Positions 51,865-63,940 of a stretch of 64,000 bases of DNA are shown in pieces (the first letter of the stretch is position 1; every line of letters starts with the position of its first letter). The position numbers and the translations under genes are program-made. Source of the DNA: Clostridia bacterium (GTDB lineage Bacteria > Bacillota > Clostridia > Lachnospirales > Lachnospiraceae); NCBI GenBank assembly GCA_910575625.1, contig CAJTFD010000008.1, positions 122,121 through 186,120 of the forward strand. Reading direction: 5' to 3'. Under the pieces are notes generated by a model that made no database searches, was not told where the DNA came from, and saw nothing but the letters and a program-made list of their open reading frames with translations.

Positions 51865-53943
51865 ATGGCAAAGTATCTAGTGATCGTGGAATCACCGGCA
51901 AAGGTGAAGACAATCAAAAAATTTCTGGGAAAAAATTATGAGGTCGCCGCCTCCCAGGGACACGTAAGAGATTTGCCTAAGAGTCAGCTTGGCATTGATG
52001 TGGAACACGATTTTGAACCGAAGTACATCACTATACGGGGTAAAGGGGAACTTTTGGCAAAGCTGCGCAGATCTGCGAAGAAAGCAGACAGGATCTATCT
52101 GGCGACCGACCCGGACCGGGAGGGGGAGGCCATCTCGTGGCATTTAAAGACGGCGCTCCACGCGGACGAGGCGAAGATGCATCGGATCACGTTCAACGAG
52201 ATCACGAAGAATGCGGTGAAGACCTCGCTCAAGGAGGCCCGGGACATAGACATGAACCTGGTGGACGCCCAGCAGGCCAGGCGCATCCTGGACAGGCTGG
52301 TGGGTTACCAGATCAGCCCGGTCTTGTGGGCGAAGGTGAAGCGGGGGCTGAGTGCGGGCCGGGTGCAGTCGGTGGCTCTGCGCCTGATCGGGGACCGGGA
52401 GGACGAGATCAACGCGTTCATCCCGGAGGAATACTGGTCTTTGGAGGCGGTGTTCGGCATCCCCGGTGAGAAGAAGCCTCTGACGGCGAAATTTTACGGC
52501 TCAAAGGATGAGAAGATCCCGATCCATGGCAAGGACGAGATGGATGCCATCATAAAAAATCTTGAGGGCGCATCCTATCATGTGGACGAGATCAAGAAAG
52601 GCGAGCGGGTGAAGAAGGCCCCCCTGCCGTTCACCACGAGCACCCTCCAGCAGGAGGCCGCAAAGACACTGAATTTTTCCACCCAGAAGACCATGCGCCT
52701 GGCGCAGCAGCTTTACGAGGGCGTGGATATCAAAGGGGCTGGAACGGTGGCGCTGATCAGCTATCTGCGTACGGATTCCACCCGGGTGTCGGAGGAGGCG
52801 AAGGAGAGCGCCAGGGATTATATCATGCAGACTTACGGGGAGGAGTACACAGCTGCGGGAAAGAAAGGCCCGGATAAAGGAAAGAAGATCCAGGATGCCC
52901 ACGAGGCCATCCGCCCCACGGACATCTCCCGGCTCCCGGCCAGCATCAAGGAATCCCTGGCCAGGGATCAGTACCGGCTCTACCAGCTGATCTGGAAGCG
53001 TTTCACGGCCAGCCAGATGCGGGACGCCCGGTATGAGACAACTTCTGTGAAGATCGCGGGAGGAGACTATATTTTTACAGTGGCAGCGTCAAAGATCATA
53101 TTTGACGGCTTCCTGTCTGTCTATTCACAAGATGAGGACAAGAAAGGCGGCGTGGTCCTGGCAAAGAGCCTGGACGAGGACACAGAGCTTTCCGTACAGG
53201 AACTGGTCCCGGAACAGCATTTTACCCAGCCTCCGGCCCACTATACAGAGGCTTCCCTGGTGCGGGCGCTGGAAGAACTGGGGATCGGACGGCCCAGCAC
53301 CTATGCGCCTACGATCACCACGCTGATCAGCAGGCACTATGTGGCAAAGGAGAAGAAGAATCTGTACATCACGGAGCTGGGAGAAGTGGTCAATGGGATC
53401 ATGCTCCAGGCATTCCCCTCGATCATGGATGTGCATTTTACCGCGTCCATGGAAGAGCTGCTGGACAAGGTGGAAGAGGGCGAGGTGGAGTGGAGGTCGA
53501 TCCTCCGGGATTTTTATCCAGGGTTAAAGGAGGCCATCGATGCGGCCCAGGAGGAATTGGAGCAGGTGAAGATCGAGGACGAGGTCACGGACGTGATCTG
53601 CGAGCAGTGCGGCCGCAACATGGTGGTCAAATACGGACCCCACGGCAGGTTCCTGGCCTGTCCCGGCTTCCCGGACTGCCGCAACACCAAGCCCTATTAC
53701 GAGAAGATCGGGGTCCCCTGCCCCCTGTGCGGCAAAGAGGTAGTCTTAAAGAAGACGAAAAAAGGCCGGAAGTATTACGGCTGTGAGGACAACCCGGACT
53801 GCGGTTTCATGTCCTGGCAGAAACCCTCCAAGGAGAAATGTCCCCAGTGCGGCGGCTATCTCCTGGAAAAAGGCAGTAAATTAGTATGCGCCAGCGAGTC
53901 TTGTGGGTTCGTCAAAGTGCAAGAGAAAGAAAAAGAAGGATAA
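51865..53943 (+). CDS. topA: DNA topoisomerase I
   Basis: 692 residues behind ACAGGAGACAGGAC. Toprim domain at the start (YLVIVESPAKVKTIKKFLG, ATDPDREGEAISWHL), catalytic Tyr in SYLRTDSTRVS near residue 299, and GIGRPSTYAPTI. Three C-terminal zinc-ribbon modules: CEQCG...CPGFPDC, CPLCG...CEDNPDC, CPQCG...CASESC. It relaxes negative supercoils. The dprA-topA pairing is conserved; the gid, codV, clpQ and clpY genes found between topA and codY in Bacillus are absent here. Confidence 0.97.
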   Translation: MAKYLVIVESPAKVKTIKKFLGKNYEVAASQGHVRDLPKSQLGIDVEHDFEPKYITIRGKGELLAKLRRSAKKADRIYLATDPDREGEAISWHLKTALHADEAKMHRITFNEITKNAVKTSLKEARDIDMNLVDAQQARRILDRLVGYQISPVLWAKVKRGLSAGRVQSVALRLIGDREDEINAFIPEEYWSLEAVFGIPGEKKPLTAKFYGSKDEKIPIHGKDEMDAIIKNLEGASYHVDEIKKGERVKKAPLPFTTSTLQQEAAKTLNFSTQKTMRLAQQLYEGVDIKGAGTVALISYLRTDSTRVSEEAKESARDYIMQTYGEEYTAAGKKGPDKGKKIQDAHEAIRPTDISRLPASIKESLARDQYRLYQLIWKRFTASQMRDARYETTSVKIAGGDYIFTVAASKIIFDGFLSVYSQDEDKKGGVVLAKSLDEDTELSVQELVPEQHFTQPPAHYTEASLVRALEELGIGRPSTYAPTITTLISRHYVAKEKKNLYITELGEVVNGIMLQAFPSIMDVHFTASMEELLDKVEEGEVEWRSILRDFYPGLKEAIDAAQEELEQVKIEDEVTDVICEQCGRNMVVKYGPHGRFLACPGFPDCRNTKPYYEKIGVPCPLCGKEVVLKKTKKGRKYYGCEDNPDCGFMSWQKPSKEKCPQCGGYLLEKGSKLVCASESCGFVKVQEKEKEG

Positions 53944-53950
53944 AAGAGAG

Positions 53951-53989
53951 AGAGGCATTGGAAACGTATGTACAATGTCTCTTTTTTTT
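53951..53989 (+). terminator. intrinsic terminator of topA
   Basis: AGAGGCATTG (53951-53960) pairs with CAATGTCTCT (53973-53982), one G-U, followed by eight T. Confidence 0.85.
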
Positions 53990-54008
53990 ATAATGATCTA
54001 AACTTTCT

Positions 54009-54023
54009 TATTATCTGAAAATA
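54009..54023. promoter_or_regulatory. CodY-box-like site upstream of codY
   Basis: TATTATCTGAAAATA matches the CodY consensus AATTTTCWGAAAATT at 12 of 15 positions. It lies 35 bp before the -35 of the codY promoter, suggesting autoregulation. Confidence 0.5.
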
Positions 54024-54057
54024 AAGAAAATAAACAAATAATAAGTGTAGATTATTG

Positions 54058-54086
54058 TTGATTTCGTTTTCATTGTGTGGTAACAT
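54058..54086 (+). promoter_or_regulatory. sigma-A promoter of codY
   Basis: TTGATT at 54058-54063, 17-nt spacer, TAACAT at 54081-54086. Reasonable match, leader about 160 nt. Confidence 0.55.
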
Positions 54087-54252
54087 AAGACCGTAGCTTT
54101 TTATGTCTGCCCAGGCATAGAAGTATCATATCTAAGATGGTCTACAGTATATTATTCATGGCAGTGTGAGAATTGACACAGCGTTTTGTAAATTTAAGGT
54201 CTTTGAAGCTGTGTAACCGAATATTTCTTTGAAAAAAGAGGAGGACGGCTAT

Positions 54253-55041
54253 ATGAGTGTTCAATTATTAGACAAAACAAGGAAAATTAATAAATTACTG
54301 CATAATAATAATTCTAAAAAAGTAGTTTTCAATGATATTTGTCAGGTATTGATGGAAACCTTAGATTCCAATATACTGGTCATCAGCAGAAAAGGAAAAG
54401 TATTAGGGGTCGGCCAGAGTCCCGGCGTCAATGAGCTCACGGAGCTGATCGAGGGACAGGTGGGCAGCCATGTAGACCCACTATTGAATGAAAGGTTTTT
54501 GGGCGTACTGTCCACCAAGGAGAATGTGAATCTGCAGACTCTGGGGTTTGAAGGGGATGAGATGCGCAAATACCAGGGTATCATCAACCCTATTGACATT
54601 GCGGGGGAACGCCTGGGCACTGTGTTCATGTATCGGGATGACAGTCCATATGAGATTGAGGACATCATCGTGAGTGAGTATGGCACCACGGTGGTGGGGC
54701 TGGAGATGCTGCGTTCTGTACATGAGGAGAATGCGGAAGAAGATCGGAAGAAACAGGTGGTCAAATCGGCTTTCAGTACATTATCTTTCACAGAGTTAGA
54801 AGCTATCATCCATATCTTTCAGGAACTTGACGGTAATGAGGGGATCCTTGTAGCCAGTAAGATCGCGGACCGGGTGGGCATTACCCGTTCTGTGATCGTA
54901 AACGCCCTGCGTAAGTTTGAGAGCGCCGGGGTGATCGAATCCCGTTCCTCTGGGATGAAGGGGACATACATCAAAGTCCTGAATGAAGTAATCTTTGATG
55001 AATTAAAAGAAATAAAAGAAACCCGCATGAAAAAGGGGTAG
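54253..55041 (+). CDS. codY: global regulator CodY
   Basis: 262 residues from ATG 54253, 9 nt behind GAGGAGG. A TTG at 54229 is rejected because it lies before that RBS. GAF ligand domain in the first 155 residues, which senses branched-chain amino acids, a linker helix, and a C-terminal winged helix with ASKIADRVGITRSVIVNALR. GTP also activates CodY in Bacillus. Represses amino-acid, transport and other post-exponential genes when nutrients are plentiful. Stands alone with its own promoter and terminator. Confidence 0.97.
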   Translation: MSVQLLDKTRKINKLLHNNNSKKVVFNDICQVLMETLDSNILVISRKGKVLGVGQSPGVNELTELIEGQVGSHVDPLLNERFLGVLSTKENVNLQTLGFEGDEMRKYQGIINPIDIAGERLGTVFMYRDDSPYEIEDIIVSEYGTTVVGLEMLRSVHEENAEEDRKKQVVKSAFSTLSFTELEAIIHIFQELDGNEGILVASKIADRVGITRSVIVNALRKFESAGVIESRSSGMKGTYIKVLNEVIFDELKEIKETRMKKG

Positions 55042-55049
55042 ATAAGGGG

Positions 55050-55082
55050 TGGGGTCCGGTCAGACGGATCCCATTCTTTTTT
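55050..55082 (+). terminator. intrinsic terminator of codY
   Basis: TGGGGTCCG (55050-55058) pairs with CGGATCCCA (55065-55073), one G-U, followed by TTCTTTTTT. Confidence 0.85.
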
Positions 55083-55163
55083 GTAAATATGAGAAAATAT
55101 GAGTATGATGGAGAAAAATGGATATAATAGCAGTTAAACAGGGATCAATCCATTTTTTTACGG

Positions 55164-55192
55164 TTGCACAAACCCAGCAATTCGAATAATAT
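55164..55192 (+). promoter_or_regulatory. sigma-A promoter of groESL
   Basis: TTGCAC at 55164-55169, 17-nt spacer, TAATAT at 55187-55192. Transcription would start about 5 bp before the CIRCE element. Confidence 0.7.
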
Positions 55193-55203
55193 ATATGCAA
55201 CGA

Positions 55204-55230
55204 TCAGCACTCAAAAAAAAAGAGTGCTAG
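55204..55230. promoter_or_regulatory. CIRCE element (HrcA operator) of groESL
   Basis: TCAGCACTC, nine bases, GAGTGCTAG. This is the CIRCE pattern TTAGCACTC-N9-GAGTGCTAA with one change in each outer arm. The spacer is nine A. HrcA is not encoded in this window. Confidence 0.92.
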
Positions 55231-55548
<318 letters not shown>

Positions 55549-55583
55549 TCGACTGGAATTTATCATAAAATAGATGGAGGTAA

Positions 55584-57212
<1,629 letters not shown>

Positions 57213-57226
57213 TACCCCAGTCCAGC

Positions 57227-57288
57227 CAGTCGGGGGATGTCATGGGAAAACCGGGCTTGCACGAGTTTTCCCATGGCTCACCTGACTG
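57227..57288. repeat. long imperfect hairpin after groEL
   Basis: Outer arms CAGTCGGG (57227-57234) / CCTGACTG (57281-57288); inner arms CATGGGAAAAC (57241-57251) / GTTTTCCCATG (57265-57275), the inner pair exact. No T-run. It lies in the 220-bp gap before the DUF6106 gene, 80 bp ahead of the terminator at 57366. Confidence 0.55.
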
Positions 57289-57365
57289 AGGGAGCGCCTG
57301 CTTATGAGCAAAAAGAGCAGCGCAGCAGCGGAAGCTGGACACAAGCAACACACGTATCATAAATC

Positions 57366-57401
57366 GAGGACTGACATTTACAAGGATGTTGGTCCTCTTT
57401 T
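57366..57401 (+). terminator. intrinsic terminator of groESL
   Basis: GAGGAC (57366-57371) pairs with GTCCTC (57392-57397), the stem continuing through GACAT / ATGTT with a small mismatch, then TTTT. It ends 32 bp before the next start. Confidence 0.75.
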
Positions 57402-57432
57402 GTCATAATCAAAAGAAAAAAGGGGGCAGACA

Positions 57433-57936
57433 ATGGGTGATTCCTATTCAGAAGTATTAGTAAAAAAACAGATCACGCTCACAGACAGGCTCAAGAAAGG
57501 CACACTGATCCTCCTGTTCATCCTGGCAGCCTTCGCAGGCCTGTTCATCCATGTATACTTTTTCCTGGCGGCGATCCTCCTGGGCGCAGCGGCATTTTTC
57601 CTCTTACCCACCTTCGACATGGAATACGAATACCTGCTGGTCAACAGGGAGCTGGACATAGACAAGATCTACTCCAAGAGTAAGCGAAAAAAAGCGGCAC
57701 AGTTCCACTTGGACGAGATGGAACTCTTTGCCCCGTTAGATTCCCAGCGGATGGAGTACCACAACAGCAACACCCGCCTGCGTATCAAAGACTATTCTTC
57801 CGGTCTCAAGGACGCGAAGATCTACGGGATGATCATCCGTGACGACAGAGAACTGTGCAAAGTCCTCTTAGAGCCGGACGGACAGATGATCGAGACCTTG
57901 CGCAAAACCTATCCCAACAAAGTGTTTGTGGATTGA
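57433..57936 (+). CDS. DUF6106 family membrane protein
   Basis: 167 residues; AAAAGGGGG upstream. A short cytoplasmic start with a conserved-looking YSEVLVKK, two membrane helices close together (about 25-45 and 45-60), then a soluble part with FDMEYEYLLVNRELDIDKIY and LDEMELFAP. Found in Clostridia; function unknown. No gene is close enough to suggest an operon partner: guaB follows after an 81-bp gap that may hold its own promoter. Confidence 0.75.
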   Translation: MGDSYSEVLVKKQITLTDRLKKGTLILLFILAAFAGLFIHVYFFLAAILLGAAAFFLLPTFDMEYEYLLVNRELDIDKIYSKSKRKKAAQFHLDEMELFAPLDSQRMEYHNSNTRLRIKDYSSGLKDAKIYGMIIRDDRELCKVLLEPDGQMIETLRKTYPNKVFVD

Positions 57937-57990
57937 CACTCTTGTTGATTTTTGTTACACTATGGAACAATAAGAATCAAATTGTTATAA

Positions 57991-60162
<2,172 letters not shown>

Positions 60163-60166
<4 letters not shown>

Positions 60167-60876
60167 AGAAGATCACACTGGAGCAGGAGTTAAAAGGCAA
60201 TCCATACCCGGGGCGGGGCATTGTGATCGGGAAGAGCCCGGACGGAACGAAAGCGATGACCGCCTATTTCATCATGGGCCGGAGTGAGAACAGCCGGAAC
60301 CGGATCTTCGTGGAAGATGGGCAGGGTATCCGCACCCAGGCTTTTGACCCGGCCAAGATGACCGACCCCAGCCTGGTGATCTATGCCCCGGTACGGGTCT
60401 TGGGGAATAAGACCATCGTCACAAACGGCGACCAGACAGATACGATCTACGAGGGTATGGATAAGCAGATGACCTTTGAACAGGCGCTGCGCAGCCGGGA
60501 ATTTGAACCGGACGCGCCCAATTATACGCCGCGTATCTCCGGCATCCTCCATGTGGAAAATGGATCCTTCAACTACGCCATGTCCATATTAAAGTCAGAC
60601 AACGGCAGCCCGGAGTCTTGCAACCGTTTTACATTTGCCTATGAAAATCCTGCACCCGGGGAGGGACATTTTATCCATACCTACCAGAGTGACGGCGATC
60701 CGCTGCCCAGTTATGAGGGAGAGCCGAAGCTGGTGGCCATCCCTGACAGTTTGGAAGAGTTTGCCGAGATGCTCTGGGGGAGCTTAAACGAGGACAATAA
60801 GGTATCCCTGTTCGTGCGCTCGATCCACATTGCCACAGGTGAGTCTGTATCCAAGATCATCAACAAGAACCAGTAG
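60163..60876 (+). CDS. purO: IMP cyclohydrolase, PurO type
   Basis: 237 residues from ATG 60163 behind GAAGGGGGAAACATC, overlapping the amidase stop (ATGA). The sequence has the archaeal PurO fold pattern: NPYPGRGIVIGKS near residue 10, YFIMGRSENSRNRIF, APVRVLGN, and NGDQTDTIYEG. It closes FAICAR to IMP, the last step of purine synthesis. In most bacteria this is one domain of PurH. The next gene carries the other domain. Confidence 0.9.
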
Positions 60877-60959
60877 GGAGGTCCGGTGTACTGTGTATCT
60901 ATTTTCGGCGGAGTCTGATGCCAGTACATGGGCGATATTTCATAAAAGGAGCGGACATT

Positions 60960-62147
60960 ATGAAAGAATTACAGTTGAAATACGGATGCAACCCTAACCA
61001 GAAACCTTCCAGGATCTATATGGGCGACGGCGGGGATCTGCCGATCCAGGTCTTGTCCGGGCGGCCGGGGTATATCAATTTTCTGGACGCCTTCAATGCC
61101 TGGCAGCTGGTCAGGGAACTGGACGCGGCCACAGGGCTTCCGGCGGCTGCGTCATTTAAGCACGTCTCCCCGGCGGGGGCGGCGGTGGGCCTGCCGCTTG
61201 ACGATACTTTGGCGAAGATCTACTGGGTGGACGATCTGATCGGGGAAAAACCTCTCTCCCCGCTGGCCTGCGCCTATGCCAGAGCGAGAGGTGCGGACCG
61301 GATGTCGTCTTTTGGGGATTTTATCGCTTTATCCCGGATCTGCGATGGGGATACGGCACGGCTGATCAAGCGGGAAGTCTCCGACGGCGTGATCGCGCCC
61401 GGCTACACACCTGAGGCGCTCAAGATCTTGCAGGCAAAGAAGAAGGGGAATTACAATGTGATCTTGATGGATGAGGCGTACAAGCCCGCGCCGCTGGAAC
61501 ACAAGGAAGTGTACGGCGTGACTTTTGAACAGGGACGGCAGGAGCTTTCGATCGATGAGGAACTGCTCTCAAACGTGGTGACCGAGGCGCGGACATTATC
61601 GGAGGAGGACCTCCGGGATCTGAAGATTGCGCTGATCACACTGAAATACACCCAGTCCAATTCTGTGTGTTATGTGAAAGACGGACAGGCGATCGGCATC
61701 GGGGCCGGGCAGCAGTCCCGGGTACACTGCACCCGCCTGGCCGGGCAGAAAGCGGATAACTGGATGCTGCGTCAGAGTCCCCAGGTGCTGGGCCTTGCGT
61801 TCGCGGACGGCATCAGCCGGGCGGAGCGGGACAATGCGATCGACGTCTATATCGGGGATGAATATATGGATGTGTTAAAAGAGGGCGCATGGCAGAGGAT
61901 CTTCAAGGAGAAGCCGCCTGTATTTACCCGGGAAGAGAAGAGGGCCTGGCTGGACCAGATGGACGGGGTGACCCTGGGATCGGATGCGTTCTTCCCATTC
62001 AGCGACAACATCGAGCGGGCGAAAAAGAGCGGCGTGCGGGTGATCGCCCAGCCCGGCGGATCCGTGCGTGACCAGGATGTGATCGCTACGTGCGATAAGT
62101 ATGGGATGGTCATGGTGTTTACGGGGATCCGGCTGTTCCATCATTGA
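60960..62147 (+). CDS. stand-alone AICAR transformylase (PurH C-domain type)
   Basis: 395 residues from ATG 60960 behind AAAAGGAGCGGACATT. It contains only the transformylase part of PurH: LKYGCNPNQKPSRIY, SFKHVSPAGAAVGLP, MSSFGDFIALS, KYTQSNSVCYVKDGQAIGIG and GSDAFFPFSDNI. No cyclohydrolase domain. It formylates AICAR with formyl-tetrahydrofolate; PurO then makes IMP. PurH is about 510 residues, so this is a natural split, not a truncation. Repeat A copy 4 begins at its stop codon. Confidence 0.92.
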   Translation: MKELQLKYGCNPNQKPSRIYMGDGGDLPIQVLSGRPGYINFLDAFNAWQLVRELDAATGLPAAASFKHVSPAGAAVGLPLDDTLAKIYWVDDLIGEKPLSPLACAYARARGADRMSSFGDFIALSRICDGDTARLIKREVSDGVIAPGYTPEALKILQAKKKGNYNVILMDEAYKPAPLEHKEVYGVTFEQGRQELSIDEELLSNVVTEARTLSEEDLRDLKIALITLKYTQSNSVCYVKDGQAIGIGAGQQSRVHCTRLAGQKADNWMLRQSPQVLGLAFADGISRAERDNAIDVYIGDEYMDVLKEGAWQRIFKEKPPVFTREEKRAWLDQMDGVTLGSDAFFPFSDNIERAKKSGVRVIAQPGGSVRDQDVIATCDKYGMVMVFTGIRLFHH

Positions 62148-62194
62148 TATACCAGAAGCCAGATGACCTGGCAGATAAGTGTGCGCGTGCGTAT
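62148..62194 (+). repeat. repeat family A, copy 4 (internally deleted)
   Basis: About 47 bp. TATACC and GCCAGATGACCTGG are followed directly by GCAGATAAGTGTGCGCGTGCGTAT, matching the right end of copy 1 (GGCAAATAAGTATGCTCGTG). The central 45 bp of the element are missing. It lies immediately after the AICAR transformylase stop and ends before the RBS of the next gene. Confidence 0.6.
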
Positions 62195-62208
62195 GAGAGG
62201 AGGCTGAG

Positions 62209-62607
62209 TTGGTTATGATCAAAAATAGAAAACATGGACACATCGGCATCGCCACCAATGATCTGGCGGCTGATGCGAAATGGTACCAGGATGTATTAGG
62301 GTTTGAGGTGACCGGGGAGTTTCAGGCTCCGGATGGGACTTTGGCTAAATTCATGAAAAACCAGGATGTGGTGATCGAGATGTACCAGCCGGTGGAACCG
62401 ATCCCCAAGGATGCGGCTGGCAAGATCGACCACTACGCATTCGATTCCCAGGATATAGAGGCGGATTACGCTTACTGTGTAGAGCAGGGGTGTAAGATGA
62501 CCACAGATGGGATCCAGGAGGTCCCGACGTTTTGGGAAAAGGGTGTGCGTTACTTTAAGTTTGCAAGTCCTACTGGGAAAGAGATAGAATTTTGCCAGAT
62601 CTTATAG
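62209..62607 (+). CDS. VOC-family (glyoxalase/bleomycin-resistance) protein
   Basis: 132 residues from TTG 62209 behind AGGAGG; ATG 62215 is the alternative. Vicinal-oxygen-chelate fold: two beta-alpha-beta-beta-beta units with metal-ligand candidates in KHGHIGIATND, VIEMYQPV, DHYAFDSQD and EIEFCQIL. Lactoylglutathione-lyase-like, but substrate cannot be told. Followed by a strong terminator. Confidence 0.85.
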   Translation: MVMIKNRKHGHIGIATNDLAADAKWYQDVLGFEVTGEFQAPDGTLAKFMKNQDVVIEMYQPVEPIPKDAAGKIDHYAFDSQDIEADYAYCVEQGCKMTTDGIQEVPTFWEKGVRYFKFASPTGKEIEFCQIL

Positions 62608-62618
62608 GAGAGTGCGCG

Positions 62619-62664
62619 GACCCTCTTGGGATCTTTCTGATCGGAAGATCCCAGGGGGTCTTTA
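62619..62664 (+). terminator. strong intrinsic terminator after the VOC gene
   Basis: GACCCTCTTGGGATCTT (62619-62635) pairs with AAGATCCCAGGGGGTC (62645-62660), interrupted by one small mismatch, then TTTA. Confidence 0.85.
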
Positions 62665-62725
62665 TGTTCAGCGGGATCGGTCAAAGCAGATCTTCAGCCA
62701 GACAGAAAAAAGATAGAGGTGCAGT

Positions 62726-63160
62726 ATGCAGATATCGAGCAGATTTACGATCGCCGTCCATGTCCTTCTATGTATCGGGGCATTTAAGGATGACTATAAG
62801 ATCACGAGCGATTTCCTTGCGTCAAGTGTGAATGTGAATCCCGTCGTCATAAGACGACTGCTGCAGCAGTTGAAAAAGGCAGGGCTGGTGAATGTCAAGC
62901 GGGGGAGCGGAGGAGCGGATACAGAAAGACCTCTGGATCAGATCACATTACTGGATGTATACAATGCAGTGGAGTGTGTGGAGGAGGGAAAACTTTTTCA
63001 TTTCCACGAGGATCCGAATCCGTGCTGTCCTGTTGGGAAAAATATCCATGCACTTTTGGATGTCAGGCTTGAGGAGATCCAGGAGGCCATGGAGAGAGAG
63101 ATGAGGTCCGTGTCGATCCAGAATATCATGGATGATGCAGAAAAGTTCATACAGGTATGA
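62726..63160 (+). CDS. Rrf2-family transcriptional regulator
   Basis: 144 residues behind AGAGGTGCAGT. Rrf2 winged helix: SSRFTIAVHVLLCIGAF, then SDFLASSVNVNPVVIRRLLQ, KKAGLVNVKRGSGG and ITLLDVYNAVE. Cys residues in NPCCPVGKN could bind an Fe-S cluster or act as a redox switch, but the IscR three-Cys spacing is not there. Two inverted copies of an 11-bp motif flank the next promoter, and a third is at the last gene, so this protein is the likely repressor of both. Confidence 0.9.
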   Translation: MQISSRFTIAVHVLLCIGAFKDDYKITSDFLASSVNVNPVVIRRLLQQLKKAGLVNVKRGSGGADTERPLDQITLLDVYNAVECVEEGKLFHFHEDPNPCCPVGKNIHALLDVRLEEIQEAMEREMRSVSIQNIMDDAEKFIQV

Positions 63161-63212
63161 GGTATCCCGCAGTTTTGTCCGATAAAGAGCTGCGGGATAT
63201 TTTTATAAATGA

Positions 63213-63283
63213 TTTTGTTGTAACAATTGACAGCACAATGAAAAGATGATAAGATTGATGTATCAAGAATGATTACAACAAAA
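63213..63283. promoter_or_regulatory. paired inverted operators bracketing the cupin promoter
   Basis: TTTTGTTGTAA (63213-63223) and TTACAACAAAA (63273-63283) are exact reverse complements, 49 bp apart, one before the -35 and one about 18 bp past the start point. Layout typical of a repressor with two sites. Confidence 0.65.
63227..63255 (+). promoter_or_regulatory. sigma-A promoter of the cupin gene
   Basis: TTGACA at 63227-63232, 17-nt spacer, TAAGAT at 63250-63255. It sits inside the 63213-63283 inverted repeat. Confidence 0.8.
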
Positions 63284-63301
63284 GCTTGGAGGTAAAAAGA
63301 T

Positions 63302-63658
63302 ATGGCAAATTTTAGCAAAGTAAGCGTAGGACAGGATGCAAGGACGGAACTCCATGACAAGCTCTCCCTGACAGGAGCGGAGATCAGTATCAATGATCTG
63401 CCTGCGGGAGGCAGCGTGCCGTTTGTCCATGCGCATAAGGACAATGAGGAGATCTATGGGGTCCTTGCGGGAAAAGGGAGATTTGTGATCGATGGAGAGG
63501 ATGTGGAGGCTACGGCCGGTGATTGGATCCGTGTGGCTCCGGCCGGGAAGAGGCAGGTTTTTGCGGCTGAGGATGCGGGGATCAGATATGTGTGTATCCA
63601 GGTGAAAAAGGATTCCCTCGACGGTTACACGGCGGATGATGCTGTGATCGAGGCTTAG
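63302..63658 (+). CDS. small cupin-domain protein
   Basis: 118 residues behind CTTGGAGGTAAAAAGAT. One cupin barrel: PFVHAHKDNEEIYGVLAGKG (the first motif, with His-His-Glu metal ligands) and GDWIRVAPAGKRQVFA (second motif, where the usual His is not obvious). Likely a small-molecule binding or isomerising enzyme. The stop codon TAG uses the first two bases of repeat B copy 2, so the gene's 3' end coincides with the insertion point. Probably repressed by the Rrf2 protein. Confidence 0.85.
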   Translation: MANFSKVSVGQDARTELHDKLSLTGAEISINDLPAGGSVPFVHAHKDNEEIYGVLAGKGRFVIDGEDVEATAGDWIRVAPAGKRQVFAAEDAGIRYVCIQVKKDSLDGYTADDAVIEA

Positions 63659-63818
63659 AGCGTGCCTTAAAACCCATTCACGCCACCTGCAAGCCCCACT
63701 TTGCGGAAGATCTGGCCCGCTTTCGGTCAGCGTAGCCCGCTACGCCTTCCTCATTTGGGCCAGATTTTCCACAAATCGTGACTTACAGTTGACATAAAGC
63801 GGTTTTCAGACACACTCT
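63657..63818. repeat. repeat family B, copy 2 (162-bp fold-back element)
   Basis: Ends AGAGCGTGCCTTAAAACC and GGTTTTCAGACACACTCT are imperfect inverted repeats. Inner arms ATCTGGCCC (63710-63718) / GGGCCAGAT (63757-63765) sit at the same offsets as the arms of copy 1 but have a different sequence. Apical hairpin GCGTAGcccgCTACGC. Flanked by T and A. Confidence 0.8.
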
Positions 63819-63888
63819 AGTACTACAGCGAACATTTAAGTTTTATTCGATGCCTTCGAAATATATAGGGGTATTTTCTGCTGATTTA

Positions 63889-63917
63889 TTGATTACAACA
63901 AAATATTCTGATATAAT
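63889..63917 (+). promoter_or_regulatory. promoter and Rrf2-type site before the last gene
   Basis: TTGATT at 63889-63894, 17-nt spacer, TATAAT at 63912-63917. TTACAACAAAA at 63893-63903 overlaps the -35 and is identical to the site at 63273-63283. Confidence 0.7.
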
Positions 63918-63940
63918 CAAGAAAAAAGGGGTTGATGATC

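Larger units (their letters stand above)
53944..54252 (+). other. 309-bp gap before codY
   Basis: Contains the topA terminator, a CodY-box-like site, a sigma-A promoter and a leader of about 160 nt. In the leader ACACAGC (54176-54182) pairs with GCTGTGT (54208-54214). I see no coding sequence. Confidence 0.6.
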
